A DNA stretch of 64,000 nt from Solicoccozyma terricola (GCA_001600875.1 BCLD01000006.1:642300-706299); one strand, 5' to 3'. Numbered from the stretch's first letter, positions 23,701-34,942 are shown. Numbers and translations: made by a program. Notes: generated from the sequence alone by a model not told the origin.

Positions 23701-24281
23701 AGACAACATTTCTCACCGTCGTTCCTTCCCTCCCTCCCTTCCACAGCCGATTTTGGGTTCTGCGCCAAATTGACCGACCAGAAATCCAAACGTGCCACTA
23801 TGGTCGGCACCCCCTACTGGATGGCTCCAGAAGTCGTCAAGCAGAAAGAATACGGCGCAAAGGTTGACGTATGGTCACTCGGTATCATGGCAATCGAGAT
23901 GATTGAGAACGAGCCACCTTACCTTGATGAAGAACCACTGAAAGCGCTGTACCTCATCGCGACGAACGGAACACCAACATTGAAGAAACCGGAAAGGCTC
24001 AGTCTGGAACTGAAGCATTTCTTGTCGGTTTGCTTGTGTGTGGATGTCAAGAGTCGAGCGTCTGCGACGGAGCTCTTGACGGTAGGTGGAACGCGTATTG
24101 CCATTTGTGCAACCAGGAACACTGAAGCGCTGCGTTCGTCTCGTCTACAGCACGACTTCCTGGCCAAAGCGTGTGACAAGTCCGGGTTGGTGCCACTCAT
24201 GCGAAAGAAAGAGAGGGTGAGAACTGTTTTCAGGATCCGTCGATCTTCATATCTGACTTGGATATGCTCGTTCAGGTATGA
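20713..24281 (+). CDS. CLA4: p21-activated protein kinase with PH and CRIB domains (Cla4-type)
   Basis: Ser/Thr kinase activated by Cdc42/Rac, controlling polarity, budding or mating. The start is [15 protein letters not shown]; the first 150 residues are Ser/Gly/Pro rich. The PH domain follows ([20 protein letters not shown], then [20 protein letters not shown], then [17 protein letters not shown]). The CRIB motif is [19 protein letters not shown] plus LPEQW, split by introns. After a proline-rich linker comes the kinase: [51 protein letters not shown]. The stop is taken after a last GTGAGA...TTCAG intron (TGA 24279-24281); without that intron the frame stays open to 24381. PH plus CRIB plus kinase is the Cla4 layout; the Cryptococcus STE20 gene of the mating-type region has a related layout, so that name is also possible. 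Confidence 0.9.
21598..21746 (+). repeat. Long CT-rich polypyrimidine tract in a PAK-kinase intron
   Basis: About 150 nt made almost only of C and T, with repeated CTTTCTTTC blocks, running up to the TTCCAG acceptor. It is on the sense strand and acts as an extended polypyrimidine tract. Confidence 0.75.
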
Positions 24282-24659
24282 GCAACTCTGTGCATCCTGC
24301 TACAATCACCTAGACGCCAACTACCGGCTTGACATTACGTTCCATTGCCTTCTCCTCGCGGCACCTCCTTTTCGGCGTTGATCTTGTCTCTTGTCCCTTG
24401 TCCCTTCAACCACGGTGATAGAGGCTATTACGCTGCCCCCCTTCTATGTATTGGAGTCCGGGTTGTAATGACAAGTCATCCGATCCTTTTCTTTCTTTGT
24501 ATTATGTACAAGTCTATACAACAGGACTGACGATATCGGACTGAGGTTGAATCAATAACAACGTCGGAGATTCAACTCAGATCTCCGTTTGCCGAGCACC
24601 TGGTGGATCTCTCTAGCTCCCCGTCATTTCCTCTCGCCCCTTGGTCCTTCTTCAACATC
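24282..24659. other. Spacer between tandem PAK kinase and Ima1-like genes
   Basis: 378 bp that must hold the 3' UTR of the kinase and the promoter of the next gene. CT-rich sequence lies just upstream of the next ATG. Nothing else identified. Confidence 0.5.
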
Positions 24660-26976
24660 ATGTCGTTCTTGCTAGACCTCGTCCGGCCTTCTCCGGGGTC
24701 GGATAGGGTCCCAGCACGGGCGTCAACAGCAGCAACGTACAACTACGAGCCGCCAAAATGCTACTTTTGCAATCAAACGCAGCCATGGTCGACTCCATCC
24801 AGCTCGAACGCCCAAGATTGGGTGTGCGAGGAGTGTGGAAGTCGGAACGTATACGATACAAGCGGAGAGATCGTTTCGAATTTGCCGGAGATGTATGATG
24901 AGACTAAAAATGCTGATAACTTCAGGCGACGAGGTGGGCGGATATGACTCTCGTTGCGCACGAGCTATCGGCTGACCCTCCGCATTTCCTTGTACTAGGA
25001 AGACCAACAACACCTCCTCTTCGTCCTTCGTCACCCTATTCCAAACTATCTACACGACCTCTCACTCCGTCTGCAGCAACTCCTACATCACCTCTCGACT
25101 CCTCATACGTCTCCTCGCCTGTGTTTTGCTCTCTCTGCGAAGTCAATCAGCTTTTGCATATCAATGCCAAAGCTTCCATACCCGCCGAAGCCGACCAGGA
25201 TCCAACTGTTCAATCTCGGATCACTGCGTTCTATCCGCTGGTGTGTAACGAGTGTGAACAACGTGCAACTGATGTCATCAAGACTAGGAATTATATGGTC
25301 AACGCCGAGAATTGGAGAGGTCTACTCAGAAAAGCGTCCAGCTCGCAAGCTGGTAAAGATACCGAAGGCAAGACCCCACGTATCAGACAATCTTCCGGTG
25401 GATCGCGCCACTGGTCTGATACTCGGGGGAATACTGGTGAAGGCCTATCACATATTCTGCTCAAGTCGGGTAGGGTCCAAATGACTAGCAAGACACCATC
25501 AATACAAGGACGGGATTGGGATGAGGTAGTCTGGAGGGTTAGAGGGGTTTTATGTGTCTTTGGGTTGGCCTGGACCTGGTGGCATTATCTTGACGGTGAG
25601 GATGATATCGCAGCTTGTTCAGCACACAGGTACTCATATTTCGATTGCTTCATTTCAGACGCGGTCCTCACTGCCAATGCAGCTCCGGCATCTTCAACGA
25701 TGCCAAATCCCATGTTGTCACCACATACCGTATTCACACTCTTTTCAATACTATGGATGGCATGGAACCCTCTTTGGGCTCGTTTGCGGCACAAAAAGCT
25801 CGCTCGGATGGCAGATACTAATCATGGCGGAAAGAAGGATGCTGAAATGCTCGTCATACATGGACGAGGGTTACTTTTGGTGAGTGGACGATACGGTGTT
25901 GGGTGCTGGAATCAAGGCTAATCGTATTTACGGATGTTGCTGTTCAGCGGAATGCTCTGATAACGTACTCAATCAGAGTGCTCTTTGTGCTCTGTAGAGG
26001 ACGATGGGAGGGATGGCTATTTACTTTCGTTCTTTGGCTGTCTGAGACAATGGTGAGTGCCCTTCTTAAGGTGTCGTCCCGGGAAAAAGAGCGCTGACTT
26101 GGAAACATGACAGCTTCTGACGCAGACCTTGAAAACTATTAGCATTCGGGATCTGACACCCGTCCCTCTCATGCATGATTATCGGCAACATGACGAGGAG
26201 GCTGACATACACAAGGAGATAGTCGGGGGTACTCCACCGGAATTCGGTCAACTCTCGTCGCCTCAGGTGCCAGAGGTCCTGAATACAGTGGAAGAATTCT
26301 CAACTGCCGAAACTACACCTATCTTCTCGCAATGGTCGATGCCCCAGGAGGATGGACCGGAACCTATGGACTGGGAGCCGTTAGCCCCAACCCCACAGGC
26401 TGTACTCGAACCAACGACATCCATCCGCAGCACTTGGGTCGACCGAATTCGGACGACGGCTGGAAACGATAGATTGAGGTTGTTTGCACAAACAGGATAT
26501 ATGACGGCGGGGTTGGGACGAGCGCTTATGGTGTTCGTTGCGGTCGCTCTACCGGAGCGCGAGGTTGTGGTGTCGGATCTGTCTGCAGTTCCGCCTCCCA
26601 CCTTGTCCTCGAATTCGCTCGTAGTGACGATCGTGATGCTAGAGGCGGTTCTTGGCTTGGGGCTGTTGGTAAAAGTGGCTGCACCGCCTGAGAGTCCCCT
26701 TGTGAGTTGTAGAGTTCGAGGATCGTATTATGACCGTCTCTGAGCACCCTTAACAACCCCTCTCAGAAGTCACGCCTGCGCAATATAGCGTGCATAGGCC
26801 AGCTGATCCACGGGTGTTTCGTATTTCTTACCTGGCGACTCCCACCTATCGGGAACATATTCAGACTTCTTGGAATCGCCTTTGCGAGGATTGGCCTCGG
26901 TTGGAATGTAGGGTTATTGTGTGCAGCGCTATTCTGGATGATCACGGATGGTGTTTGTTGGTGGGTAGCAGGGTGA
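24660..26976 (+). CDS. IMA1: Ima1/NET5 (TMEM201)-like inner nuclear membrane protein
   Basis: Ima1-type proteins sit in the inner nuclear membrane and couple chromatin to the cytoskeleton. The start is MSFLLDLVRPSPGSD. The N-terminal zinc-binding domain is clear: CYFCNQTQPWSTP, DWVCEECGSRNVYD, then FCSLCEVNQLLHINAKAS and YPLVCNECEQRATDVI, giving four CxxC pairs as in the family. Hydrophobic helices follow (VLCVFGLAWTWWHYL, HTVFTLFSILWMAW), then a proline/acidic loop (PQEDGPEPMDWEP) and more helices (LEAVLGLGLLVKVA). A GTGAGT intron (26702-26766) leads to a last exon with NVGLLCAALFWMITDGV and stop TGA at 26974-26976. Several introns break the N-terminal part. The domain call is strong; the precise nuclear-membrane role is inferred. 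Confidence 0.85.
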
Positions 26977-27165
26977 AGGACGATGTCACGTTGTACATGG
27001 GACCATGTTCGAACAATATTAGTATTAGCATCCTCCCAAGTTGGGGGTTTGTTGACAATCCGTGCCTGGAAACGGCGAACAGGTCCATCCAACATCATCA
27101 CCATCCAACCATTCACTTCGATGTGGGAAGGGATCCCGTCCGGCATCTCACAGCAGTTTTGAATC

Positions 27166-29462
27166 ATGCCGTCCCTTACTCTACTCAGTCCCGTTCTCCC
27201 ATCTGCCACTCGCCGTCACCGGTTCGCCAACGTTCTGTCGTCCAAAGCCTCCGAGGACCATGTCGCTGTGACTGCTCGCGTAACTTACGATATCACTTTA
27301 CCACTCGGCGTCGACAAGAGGATACCAACGAAAGATTTGTTGACTCACTTGACTTTTGTCGTTGGATCGTTGGGTTCGGTAGAGCTGGAGGTGCAGACTA
27401 AGGTGAATGGGTCCGGTATAGATGCGAGCGCGGTTGTGGAACGGGTCATGTCAATGCTGGAGGTGGTAAGCAAGGGTTGAAATATGCCACACGAAACCAT
27501 ACTCTGAATATCCACTTGGCTTGCATCTTTCAGAACAAGTTTCACCTAGCGATATCAAGTGTATCGAATAGTAGTCGGGAGAAAAACGGCGTTCATCGAT
27601 GTGAGTCGCAGGTGTGCGAATATCGCTGATGCGAAGTGAACTGACTGTCTTTCGTTTCCAGTTCGCATACATCCAGCTTTTCTCAGTCCACCTCAAGATC
27701 TCTTACGTGACGATACTTGCCAGGCCACCCTCGACAAGATAACGCTCAGTTTCGGTTGGGGTCGGGGTCGCAGCAAGAGGACGAAATCAAGCGGTGCAAC
27801 CCCCACGAACATTCACGTAGACTCGGAGATCATGTCGGATTCCGAGGGAGAGATCGGTAGGTCCATTTGAATCGATCTTTTGGGGGCATGGAGACTGAAT
27901 TGATGACCTACAGATGCCCCCACGTCGACATTACCTGGTGAACACCGCCTTGTTCTCAGCCGAGCTACTTTGCCTACAAGTTACGAGTTTCCGATTGACT
28001 TGACGGTTCACAAGTTTATGTCTCTATGTTTGCATCAGTGGGTGTTTCTTTTGAAAGCTGGGAAACATCTTGCTATCTAACTTGAACGAATTCTCTCAAC
28101 CAGGAAGTTTCCGTTGATCTTTCATAGAAAGGTGCAAGAAGTGAGTCCAGAAATGCCCTAGTCTTGAATTGCTACCTTCCGCTTAATTGGTACACCCCTA
28201 CAGCAATTGAGATCTGAAGTTGTGGGGATCAGCAAGATCGCGGAGAGCTGTCGCGGTATGTTGACTCGATCAGCCTCGACGAAGGCGAAAGAAAAAGCGA
28301 ATGATTTCCTTCAGGTGAGCCCTTGGATGAGATGCACACCGATACGTTTTTTCATCCCAAATGACCTACCAGGACATTATCCGGCTCTGCAAATCCAACG
28401 AGGACCTCCGTCGCTTGATTCTCTCGTCAAGTTCCTCGACGAAGTCAATGGTAGTCGATGACAAGCCAAACATGGCCAACGAGACGGTAACGCCACCCGA
28501 TGCTGGTCTTCGTGATGCTTCGACGAATCAGAAACAAAATGACCTGGAAGAAATTTTACGCTCTGTGATGCTGCAAATGGATAGGCAGAATTTTGGGAAA
28601 CCTCGAGTCAAGGTGATTCACACATTCTGATAGGAGTAGATTCCTTGTGCTGAATTATTTGGTTTGCGATGGACAGTTTGCATATCTGCCGGAAGACGAG
28701 AGCGTGGTCCCGTTCGAGCTCTTGCCAGCGTTATCGGAAGCAACACCTACGACAGCGGGCGCGATACGACAGCTGGCTTCACCGCTATCGTCGCAGGATC
28801 CTCTCCCACATGCTGCGCACACGCTAAGCACACAGGCGTCACACCGCCAGCGGGACGGCTGTGAAGCTGTTTCTTCCTCGCCTGCATCAATCTCTCGCTC
28901 GCTTTTCATCTCACCGAACCATTATCAGGATCCAACGCGACATCGAGTTCTTCTCCCAATCTCGGATATATTGCTTTCGGACGATGAGATGTGTGACATG
29001 TTGAGCGATGATGATACGCACGAATCACCCTTCCTCGGTGATTCGGACCCCTATCGCCACGCAACACACTACTCGTTAGGCTCGAAAGGTGAGGAGGAGG
29101 ACGAGGAGGACAACATGTCGATTTACAGCAAAGCATCCGGAGACTCGAACAGCATCCTTGACGACGACGACAACGACGACGAGAAGACATCCTTTTCAGG
29201 CTCTCAAAACCCGTTGTCCGAGAGGAGGTTCCACGACCGCCACAGCATCCGACATCGCTCCCGATCTCCTGATAGCATCATCGATGACGATCTTCCTTCT
29301 TCCCTAGATTCGTCTATCCGCCACCTTGAGAATTCGCAGCATCCGATGGACAGTTCGATAAAGTTGTTGAACCCCTCAACTATCGCGTCGAGCCATATGA
29401 CATACATTCGACCGAGGGATCTACGACATGGCATTGTGGGAGACGATATCCTTAGCGATTGA
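27166..29462 (+). CDS. Orphan protein with acidic, disordered C-terminal half
   Basis: I do not recognise this protein. Six or more exons keep one frame through GTGAGT/GTAAGC introns. The N-terminus (MPSLTLLSPVLPSATRRHRF) is basic and hydroxylated and could be a mitochondrial presequence, but this is weak. A folded-looking region follows (VAVTARVTYDITLPLGVDK, DLLTHLTFVVGSLGSVEL, NKFHLAISSVSNSS, RIHPAFLSPPQDLLRDDT). A helical segment then contains HQKFPLIFHRKVQEQLRSEV. From about residue 330 the chain becomes acidic and serine rich (SILDDDDNDDEKTSFSG, SPDSIIDDDLPSSLDSSI). It ends at TGA 29460-29462. The exon pattern supports a real gene conserved in relatives; no function can be given. Confidence 0.7.
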
Positions 29463-29585
29463 TTGGTAGTAAGGATTGAGGAGGGAACACGGCGAGTCAA
29501 GCGATACTTTGCAAATGACAGCATGAAACGGACATCCTACAATGACAACAACAATAGAGTTACTTTCCCACTTAACATCACAACA

Positions 29586-29924
29586 TCACGCATATTCATC
29601 ATCATCATCATCAACCGCACCAACACCCAACCTTCCACCTTTCCCTATCCCACCTTGTCTTATCGATCCGATGACTTTCTCACGACCCGCTCTATCTCTA
29701 TCCTTTTCTCGTTCATCTTCATCGTCGACACCTTGTGCAGCACGAACGGCGAGGATGGGGGGGGATTTAGCTTGGTAGTCTGGTGGTGGGAGGACACCTG
29801 AGAGGAGGGGGCCGTCCGGGGGGGNNNNNNNNNNNNNNNNNNNNNNNNNNNNNNNNNNNNNNNNNNNNNNNNNNNNNNNNNNNNNNNNNNNNNNNNNNNN
29901 NNNNNNNNNNNNNNNNNNNNNNNN

Positions 29925-29975
<51 letters not shown>

Positions 29976-30983
29976 GTGTTTGGTATCAGGCTTTGAGCGA
30001 AGGGCGGTTTTCCCCGTTTTGTATTTAAATGAAAACGAACCTGATTTTTTCAATCGGAATTCTAAGAGAGAAGTAGCAAAAGTATCTGTATTACCCAGGT
30101 CCTCGAACCCAACGATTCTGATTATAAAACAATATCAATCCTCTGTCAGCGGGATCATGGTCATTTCCGAAAGAGGAAGGGGAAAAAAACCCCTAAACTC
30201 ACCGATCGACTGCATTCCCATCTACGAAACAAATCACACATGGTAACACCTTGACATCAAGTCGAGTCACCAAAAAAGGAGCATTTTCCACAGCTGTACA
30301 AAGGAAAAGTGTGTTCATGTGTTTTGGCGCAAGTTGCTAGAAGAATCACGAGGGAGACGACGATCAGGGGGTTTGTAAGTGTTACGTGTGGACAGAGCAT
30401 TTGTGGGAATTGTGAGACTTTACTTGGAGATGACCATCCATGATTCGACATCGTTGGAAATCCGTCTTGTAGAAATGAATAACACAGAACTTTGCTTTCC
30501 TATCCGAGTTCCAAGTTTCCCCCAAAAAAACATAAAAAATAAAAAAAATCTCCCATCCAAATCAGTCTCCCTTTGGATTCTCCGGATCATTGACCTAGAA
30601 ATCTCACTAACGAGCTAGTTAAAATCAACTCCCTTTCATTCTTAATATCCACCACTCTTCCGAACCGATCATCTCGACTCGCATTCGCTCTTTCCACCGC
30701 TTCTTTCATCTCTTCCAATCTCCTAGCTCTAAATTCTCCATAATCGAAACCATCTTGTCGATGTGATACGTCATCTAGAGTATCGAGGAGTTCAGAGTCG
30801 GAGATGGAGGAGGAAGTGGAGGATTGGGATGAAGAGCGAGGACGGGAAGTTGAAGCTTGACTGGATATGTGGGGGTGTGGGTGGGGGGATGCGGCAATGC
30901 GAGGTTATTTGGTCACCCAAAAATTTCTCGTTATCGGAAGGGAAATGGGTGGATCGGTCGACTTACGCTTGTTGATGAGACAT
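29586..30983 (-). CDS. PLP1: TXNDC9/Plp1-type phosducin-like thioredoxin-fold protein
   Basis: TXNDC9/Plp1 proteins help the CCT chaperonin fold tubulin and actin. Exon 1 is MSHQQA (30983). Later exons give SISDSELLDTLDDV, DYGEFRARRLEEMKEAVER, DDRFGRVVDIKNERELIL, VIHFYKTDFQRCRIMDGHLQ, LAPKHMNTLFLCTAVENAPF, DVKVLPCVICFVDGNAVDR, IVGFEDLGNTDTFATSLLEF and RLKKSG. The last exon begins VLPPPDYQAKSPP and ends with the acidic tail DDDDDEYA (TGA at 29586). A single cysteine in FQRCRIMD replaces a CxxC redox pair, as usual for this family. The last intron contains the 100-N gap and a G-run (C-run on the sense strand), so its length is unknown, but both splice sites are visible and the frame is kept. 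Confidence 0.87.
29818..29974. other. Assembly gap (100 N) inside a poly-G run
   Basis: Seven G, then exactly 100 N (29825-29924), then 50 G. A round 100-N block marks an unsized or default-sized gap at a homopolymer the assembler could not cross. It lies in the last intron of the TXNDC9-like gene, so no coding sequence need be missing. Confidence 0.95.
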
Positions 30984-31184
30984 GGTCGTGATGCTGATGA
31001 CGCTGGGATGTACGGTTGATGGAGAGTACCTGGAGGAGTGGGGGGGCGGGGGGGTGCTACTGTGGTGAGAGGATGGGACTGATGAGCTGCGTTGATATAT
31101 CGAATGAGCGGTATCCGAGTTGACTGACTCTGGTTCGCGTCGCGTCTCCGGGGGAAATGGAGTAACTGTTCGCTCAAACAGGCG

Positions 31185-31364
31185 ATGACGTCACCATTCA
31201 GTCAACAGCGTCAACAGCGTCAACAGCACCAACAGCACCAACAGCGTCAACATCATCATCCAACACCACAACAGCATCGATGGGGGACACGCTCATGGCC
31301 AGCGGTCAACCATCTCGCACCTCACTCAAGCAGCGAGGACAGCTCCTGCCAACTCCAGTCTTGA
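31185..31364 (+). other. Possible overlapping upstream ORF with glutamine/histidine repeats
   Basis: An ATG 95 nt before the FIT start opens a 59-codon frame (MTSPFSQQRQQRQQHQQHQQ...) that overlaps the FIT start codon in another frame and ends TGA at 31362-31364. If the transcript begins upstream of it, it would reduce translation of the FIT protein. No evidence that it is translated. Confidence 0.3.
31201..31254. repeat. Six 9-bp tandem repeats upstream of the FIT gene
   Basis: Units GTCAACAGC (three times), ACCAACAGC (twice) and GTCAACATC in perfect 9-bp register. They end 25 bp before the FIT start codon, in the probable 5' leader. Confidence 0.85.
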
Positions 31365-32536
31365 CCGCGCTCATGGTCGTCGGTGGCATCATCACGTATG
31401 TTCTCGGTCAGCTAGGAAGGAAAAAAAGGCGTTTCCGTCCATTGACTTTGGGGCCTGGTCCCGTCTCCTTTTTTTTTTTCTTCTCTTGCCACTTACAGCA
31501 CCGGAACCCTCATCTCCCTCTTTTTCAATACTTCTCTTCATACCTCAGCAATGACTGCAGCTGTCCCATCCCATCGTAATTTCTGGTTTGCAAACAAGCA
31601 AAACCCATTCAATCAATACTTTGTCAAACTCGGTTGGGCATGGACAACTTTCTTCATTACAATGCATCTCGTTACGTCTTCCACTTCATTACCAACATCA
31701 TCAAGTACAAGTCACCCTTCAACCCGTCGTACCATCCTTCTCCGTCGAATCTTCAAATACACAATCGCAACCCTCATCTGGATAGCTTTCCAATTCTGGT
31801 TCAATTCCCATGTCTTCCTTCTTTCTGGAGGTACATGTGCTCTCGAGCTTCCAACCAGTTTAATCGATCAAGAGGAAAAATGGTTATCCCTACCCGGCAT
31901 GGGAGCTCAACGGATCATATATAAAGGTGGAAACGGAAGACTAGAACCAGAATCAGCATGGTTACCTATCGATAATTCATTTTGCGACTATCGACTTCCC
32001 ATCTCTTCCGTATCTAATCCTCCTCTCAGAGAAGCATTGGAACATCTGATATCACACGCTGGAGAAGAGAATAAACAATTCCTCATCCCGTCATTAAGAG
32101 GTGGAATCGATATTTCAGGACATATCTTCTTGTTGACTTTATCAACGGCATTGATCTTTGATGATTTAGCACCGACGATTAGGTTGATGATGAGGGATGG
32201 TTGGAAATCAGTGGTAGATGGTGAAAGCAGTATGATGGGGAAAAGTGTAAAGCTGCTGGTAAAAGCGGTGGGATTCGGGTTATTAGGTTTATGGTGCTGG
32301 ATGTTACTCGTCACTAGTATCTTTTTCCACTCTCCGACCGAAAAGTTTTCTGGTTTTCGTGAGTCTACCCCGTGTTCTTCGTCGATGGTTACCCCTCCGC
32401 TTACATTCCCGAACCAAATGGCACAGTCGTTGGAGTACTCGGTGCATATACCTTTAAACTATTACCGAGTCTATTCGTGCCATATCTCGAGAGGAAGATA
32501 GCGGCACTGGTGCAGTCGGGTCCTACGGCAAGTTGA
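31280..32536 (+). CDS. SCS3: Fat-storage-inducing transmembrane (FIT2/Scs3) family protein
   Basis: FIT proteins are ER lipid diphosphatases needed for lipid-droplet budding and ER lipid balance. The start is MGDTLMASGQPSRTS, followed by a first helix VLTALMVVGGIIT. An intron leads to TGTLISLFFNTSLHTSAM, NFWFANKQNPFNQYFVKLGW and TTFFITMHL. Both histidines expected in the active site are present: the first in DISGHIFLLTLSTALIFDD, the second in MLLVTSIFFHSPTEKFSGF. The last exon (after GTGAGT...GGCACAG) restores frame as LVGVLGAYTFKLLPSLFVPY, ending QSGPTAS with TGA at 32534-32536. There are six or so hydrophobic helices. The upstream leader holds a 9-bp repeat array and an overlapping upstream ATG. 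Assignment is strong. Confidence 0.9.
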
Positions 32537-32896
32537 TGTGGGCTCGGTGGAGGGTAATCTCTTGAAACCATGCAGCTCCGGTTGAATGGCACAGTGCCGT
32601 GGGGGCTCGTGTACGATAGTAATCATGTCGATTCGAATACTGTTGCACAAGGGCGGCGAGACATGTTCCAAAAGTCTCGCGGTGGCGAATTTCGCCCCTT
32701 CGTGATGTTCCTCATATCAACACCCTATCAATGAAAGAAACGGGGTGATACGAGGGGTTCGATTGACAAAGGAAGCGCATAGCCATCCCTTGTATCTGCT
32801 AGCATACGATGTGATATAAACGGGGTGATTGATATGCGACACCAGCACCTCACTATCCTTCTCCTCACTATCCTCCTCGCAAACCCCTGTTTGATA
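32537..32896. other. Spacer between the FIT and F-box genes
   Basis: About 360 bp. The last part (32850-32885) is CT-rich and precedes the chosen F-box start, typical of a 5' leader. No other feature seen. Confidence 0.5.
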
Positions 32897-34841
32897 ATGC
32901 TCGCCAACCAGAATCTCCTCGTCCCCGATACCGTACTCCATGATGTTCTCCTCTGTCTCTCTGCTCGGGACATTGGGAGATGTCTCGCTACCTGCAAACA
33001 CCTCCAACGGCTCGTCACAGACAGCAGCCAGCTTCAACTCCAGATCTTTATCGAAAAGCGAGGGATTGTCCTGACTGCAGCAACGAGAACGACTAGATCA
33101 TCTAGGATGTTACTGGATGACGTCCACCGCACCGAAGATTCGTTGCGCTATATCCGATTCGGATCTTCCCCCTCAAAACGATCGTCTTTGTATCCTGAAG
33201 GATGGCAAGCGCCTATCCCTGAGCTGGTGGCGAACGCTGGGGATAAGATCTACATGGCGGGAGGTTGGAGAATCCCAGAGTCTGTAGTTGCCAGACATGT
33301 GTTGGTGTACGACCTGTTGAAGGAAGGAGATGAGCCGAAGAAGGTGGATTTTCAGAAAGATTTCAGGTTCTGGGCGGTGGATGCTGCTGAGGGGCTCATG
33401 GTATTGAGTTGTACTGAACTGTGAGTGGGTGAAAATGTGCTCAAAGTTTTACTTCATTAACGAAATCATTCGAATTAGGAGGGAAGATCTCCCAGAACCT
33501 TGCTACGAGCATTATCTAACTGTCATCGCCTTGAGTGACATGAAACCACTCAACGTAAACGTCGAGAAGATCTCACTGTTCAACTCACCTGTGATCGGCT
33601 TACAACAACATATTTCGATCCGAGGTGAGCTGGTGGTCGTAACTCGATGGGGAAGTGGACATGGCGACATTACAGGTGAAGTTCAGGTCTTCAATTGCAA
33701 GACCGGGCTGAAGGTATTCCGGGTGAGTATCAATCGGGATGACAAGTCTATTGTCCCATATATCCTAATACCCCCCCCCCCCCCNCCCCAAAAAAACAAC
33801 CCCATAGGAAATCAGCGTAGGATCGAATCGAATCCTAAGCGCCGAAATCATCTCATCTCACGCTCTGCTAATCGCATATTCTCACCATCCACACCGATCT
33901 TTTATCCGTTTATATTCAATCGGGGTAAACCCAACCAACATCCGACATGTTTCAACGTATCACTTACCCGATTTGCAACTTCAAGTCGATACATCAACGT
34001 TGATACTTGATAGCAGTCCAGTCTCTCTAGATGGTGCAACAAAGATTACACCCGGTGCATCATTACTACAAGACGGTGAAGGTATCGTGACTCTGCTTAC
34101 GGAAATCACCGGACGATTCAGTGATAACCTTACCGCTGGATCACCTTGGCGAGGGTGTACTGAAGCCAGCATGCTGATCCGACCATTTCACGATGAGGCG
34201 GTGAGGTGTCTTGAGGAATGGCAGTCCAGCCCTAAAGAACACTTGTGGGTTGATTGGGGTCCAGATGCAGTTTGTTGGACCAAAGCGGGCGGGAAGAAGG
34301 GTAGACAGACGTTGTGTGGGTATCGACGGATCAATGTTGAACAATCACCTTATCGACCCTTTGCGAGTGGACAAGATCTGGATGTTGGTTGTGAGGTGGA
34401 AATAATGGATCTCAATCCGATGTCACTGAAGAGTGAGGGATCCTTTCAGAGTGATTTCAAAGTGCCCGGACGACCTGGAGACGCAGTGGTCACGATAAAG
34501 CATACATCTGAGCCAATGTTCATGTTCGGGTATATCTTTGCTGATGATCCAACGGGTCAATTGAAGTGCGTCACGAGCAGAAAGACGTACAAGTCTGATC
34601 ATCGTGGTACATACTATGGGAGCGTCAATCAGAGGAGGATAATAATGCAGGAGGTGAGTGGGCGCGCCTTACGCATGGCCGCTGTGTTGTGGGGCATTGA
34701 CACGTCAAAGAGACTGACCGGCTGCTGCGGTAATTGCACTCGAGACAGTGGGATGAATCGCAGGAAGAGCCACATTGGAGTATACATTGTTACGAGGCTG
34801 ACCAGTGGGGTGTGACTATAGAGGGGTGTGATGGGGTGTGA
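32897..34841 (+). CDS. F-box protein
   Basis: Probable substrate receptor of an SCF ubiquitin ligase. The F-box is at the N-terminus: LVPDTVLHDVLLCLSARDIG, then RCLATCKHLQRLV. The next stretch (SSQLQLQIFIEKRGI) is typical of basidiomycete F-box proteins. The remaining 550 residues carry no repeat I recognise (no LRR, WD40 or kelch signature), though regions such as GELVVVTRWGSG, ALLIAYSHHPHRSFIRLYS and TPGASLLQDGEGIVTLLTEI look like a beta-rich fold. The start is taken at MLANQNLL (32897); an in-frame ATG at 32834 would add a leucine-rich stretch that looks like translated CT-rich leader. One intron holds a C-run with an N at 33785. The last intron (GTGAGT to GAGACAG) gives the end IHCYEADQWGVTIEGCDGV and TGA at 34839-34841. 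Confidence 0.72.
33771..33789. repeat. Poly-C run with an unresolved base in an F-box gene intron
   Basis: 14 C, one N (33785), 4 C, then A7. The run ends 18 nt before the CATAG acceptor at 33807 on the sense strand. Confidence 0.85.
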
Positions 34842-34887
34842 TGGGAGGGCATACCATGTATGTGCTGTGTGATTGCTGTATGCCATT

Positions 34888-34942
34888 CATTCGCCACCCA
34901 TTCGCCACCCATTCGCCACCCATTCGCCACCCATTCGCCACC
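34888..34942. repeat. Five perfect 11-bp tandem repeats
   Basis: CATTCGCCACC repeated five times without a mismatch, between the F-box stop and the acyltransferase start. Probably in the promoter or 5' leader of the acyltransferase gene. Confidence 0.9.

Noticed and set aside
20713..24281. Mating-type locus around the PAK kinase
   Set aside because: No pheromone precursor, STE3-type receptor, STE11/STE12 or homeodomain gene is present in the 64 kb.
24282..24381. Extended C-terminus of the PAK kinase to 24381
   Set aside because: Family members end shortly after the last kinase helix; a good donor and acceptor pair (GTGAGA...TTCAG) removes the extension and gives a stop two codons later.
29586..30053. 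Minus-strand frame with poly-proline across the N gap
   Set aside because: The proline run is the intronic homopolymer. The true product splices from KKSG to VLPPPDY around it.
32834..32896. Upstream in-frame ATG giving the F-box protein a leucine-rich leader
   Set aside because: The added stretch is translated CT-rich DNA typical of 5' leaders. It looks like a signal peptide by composition only, which would make no sense before an F-box.
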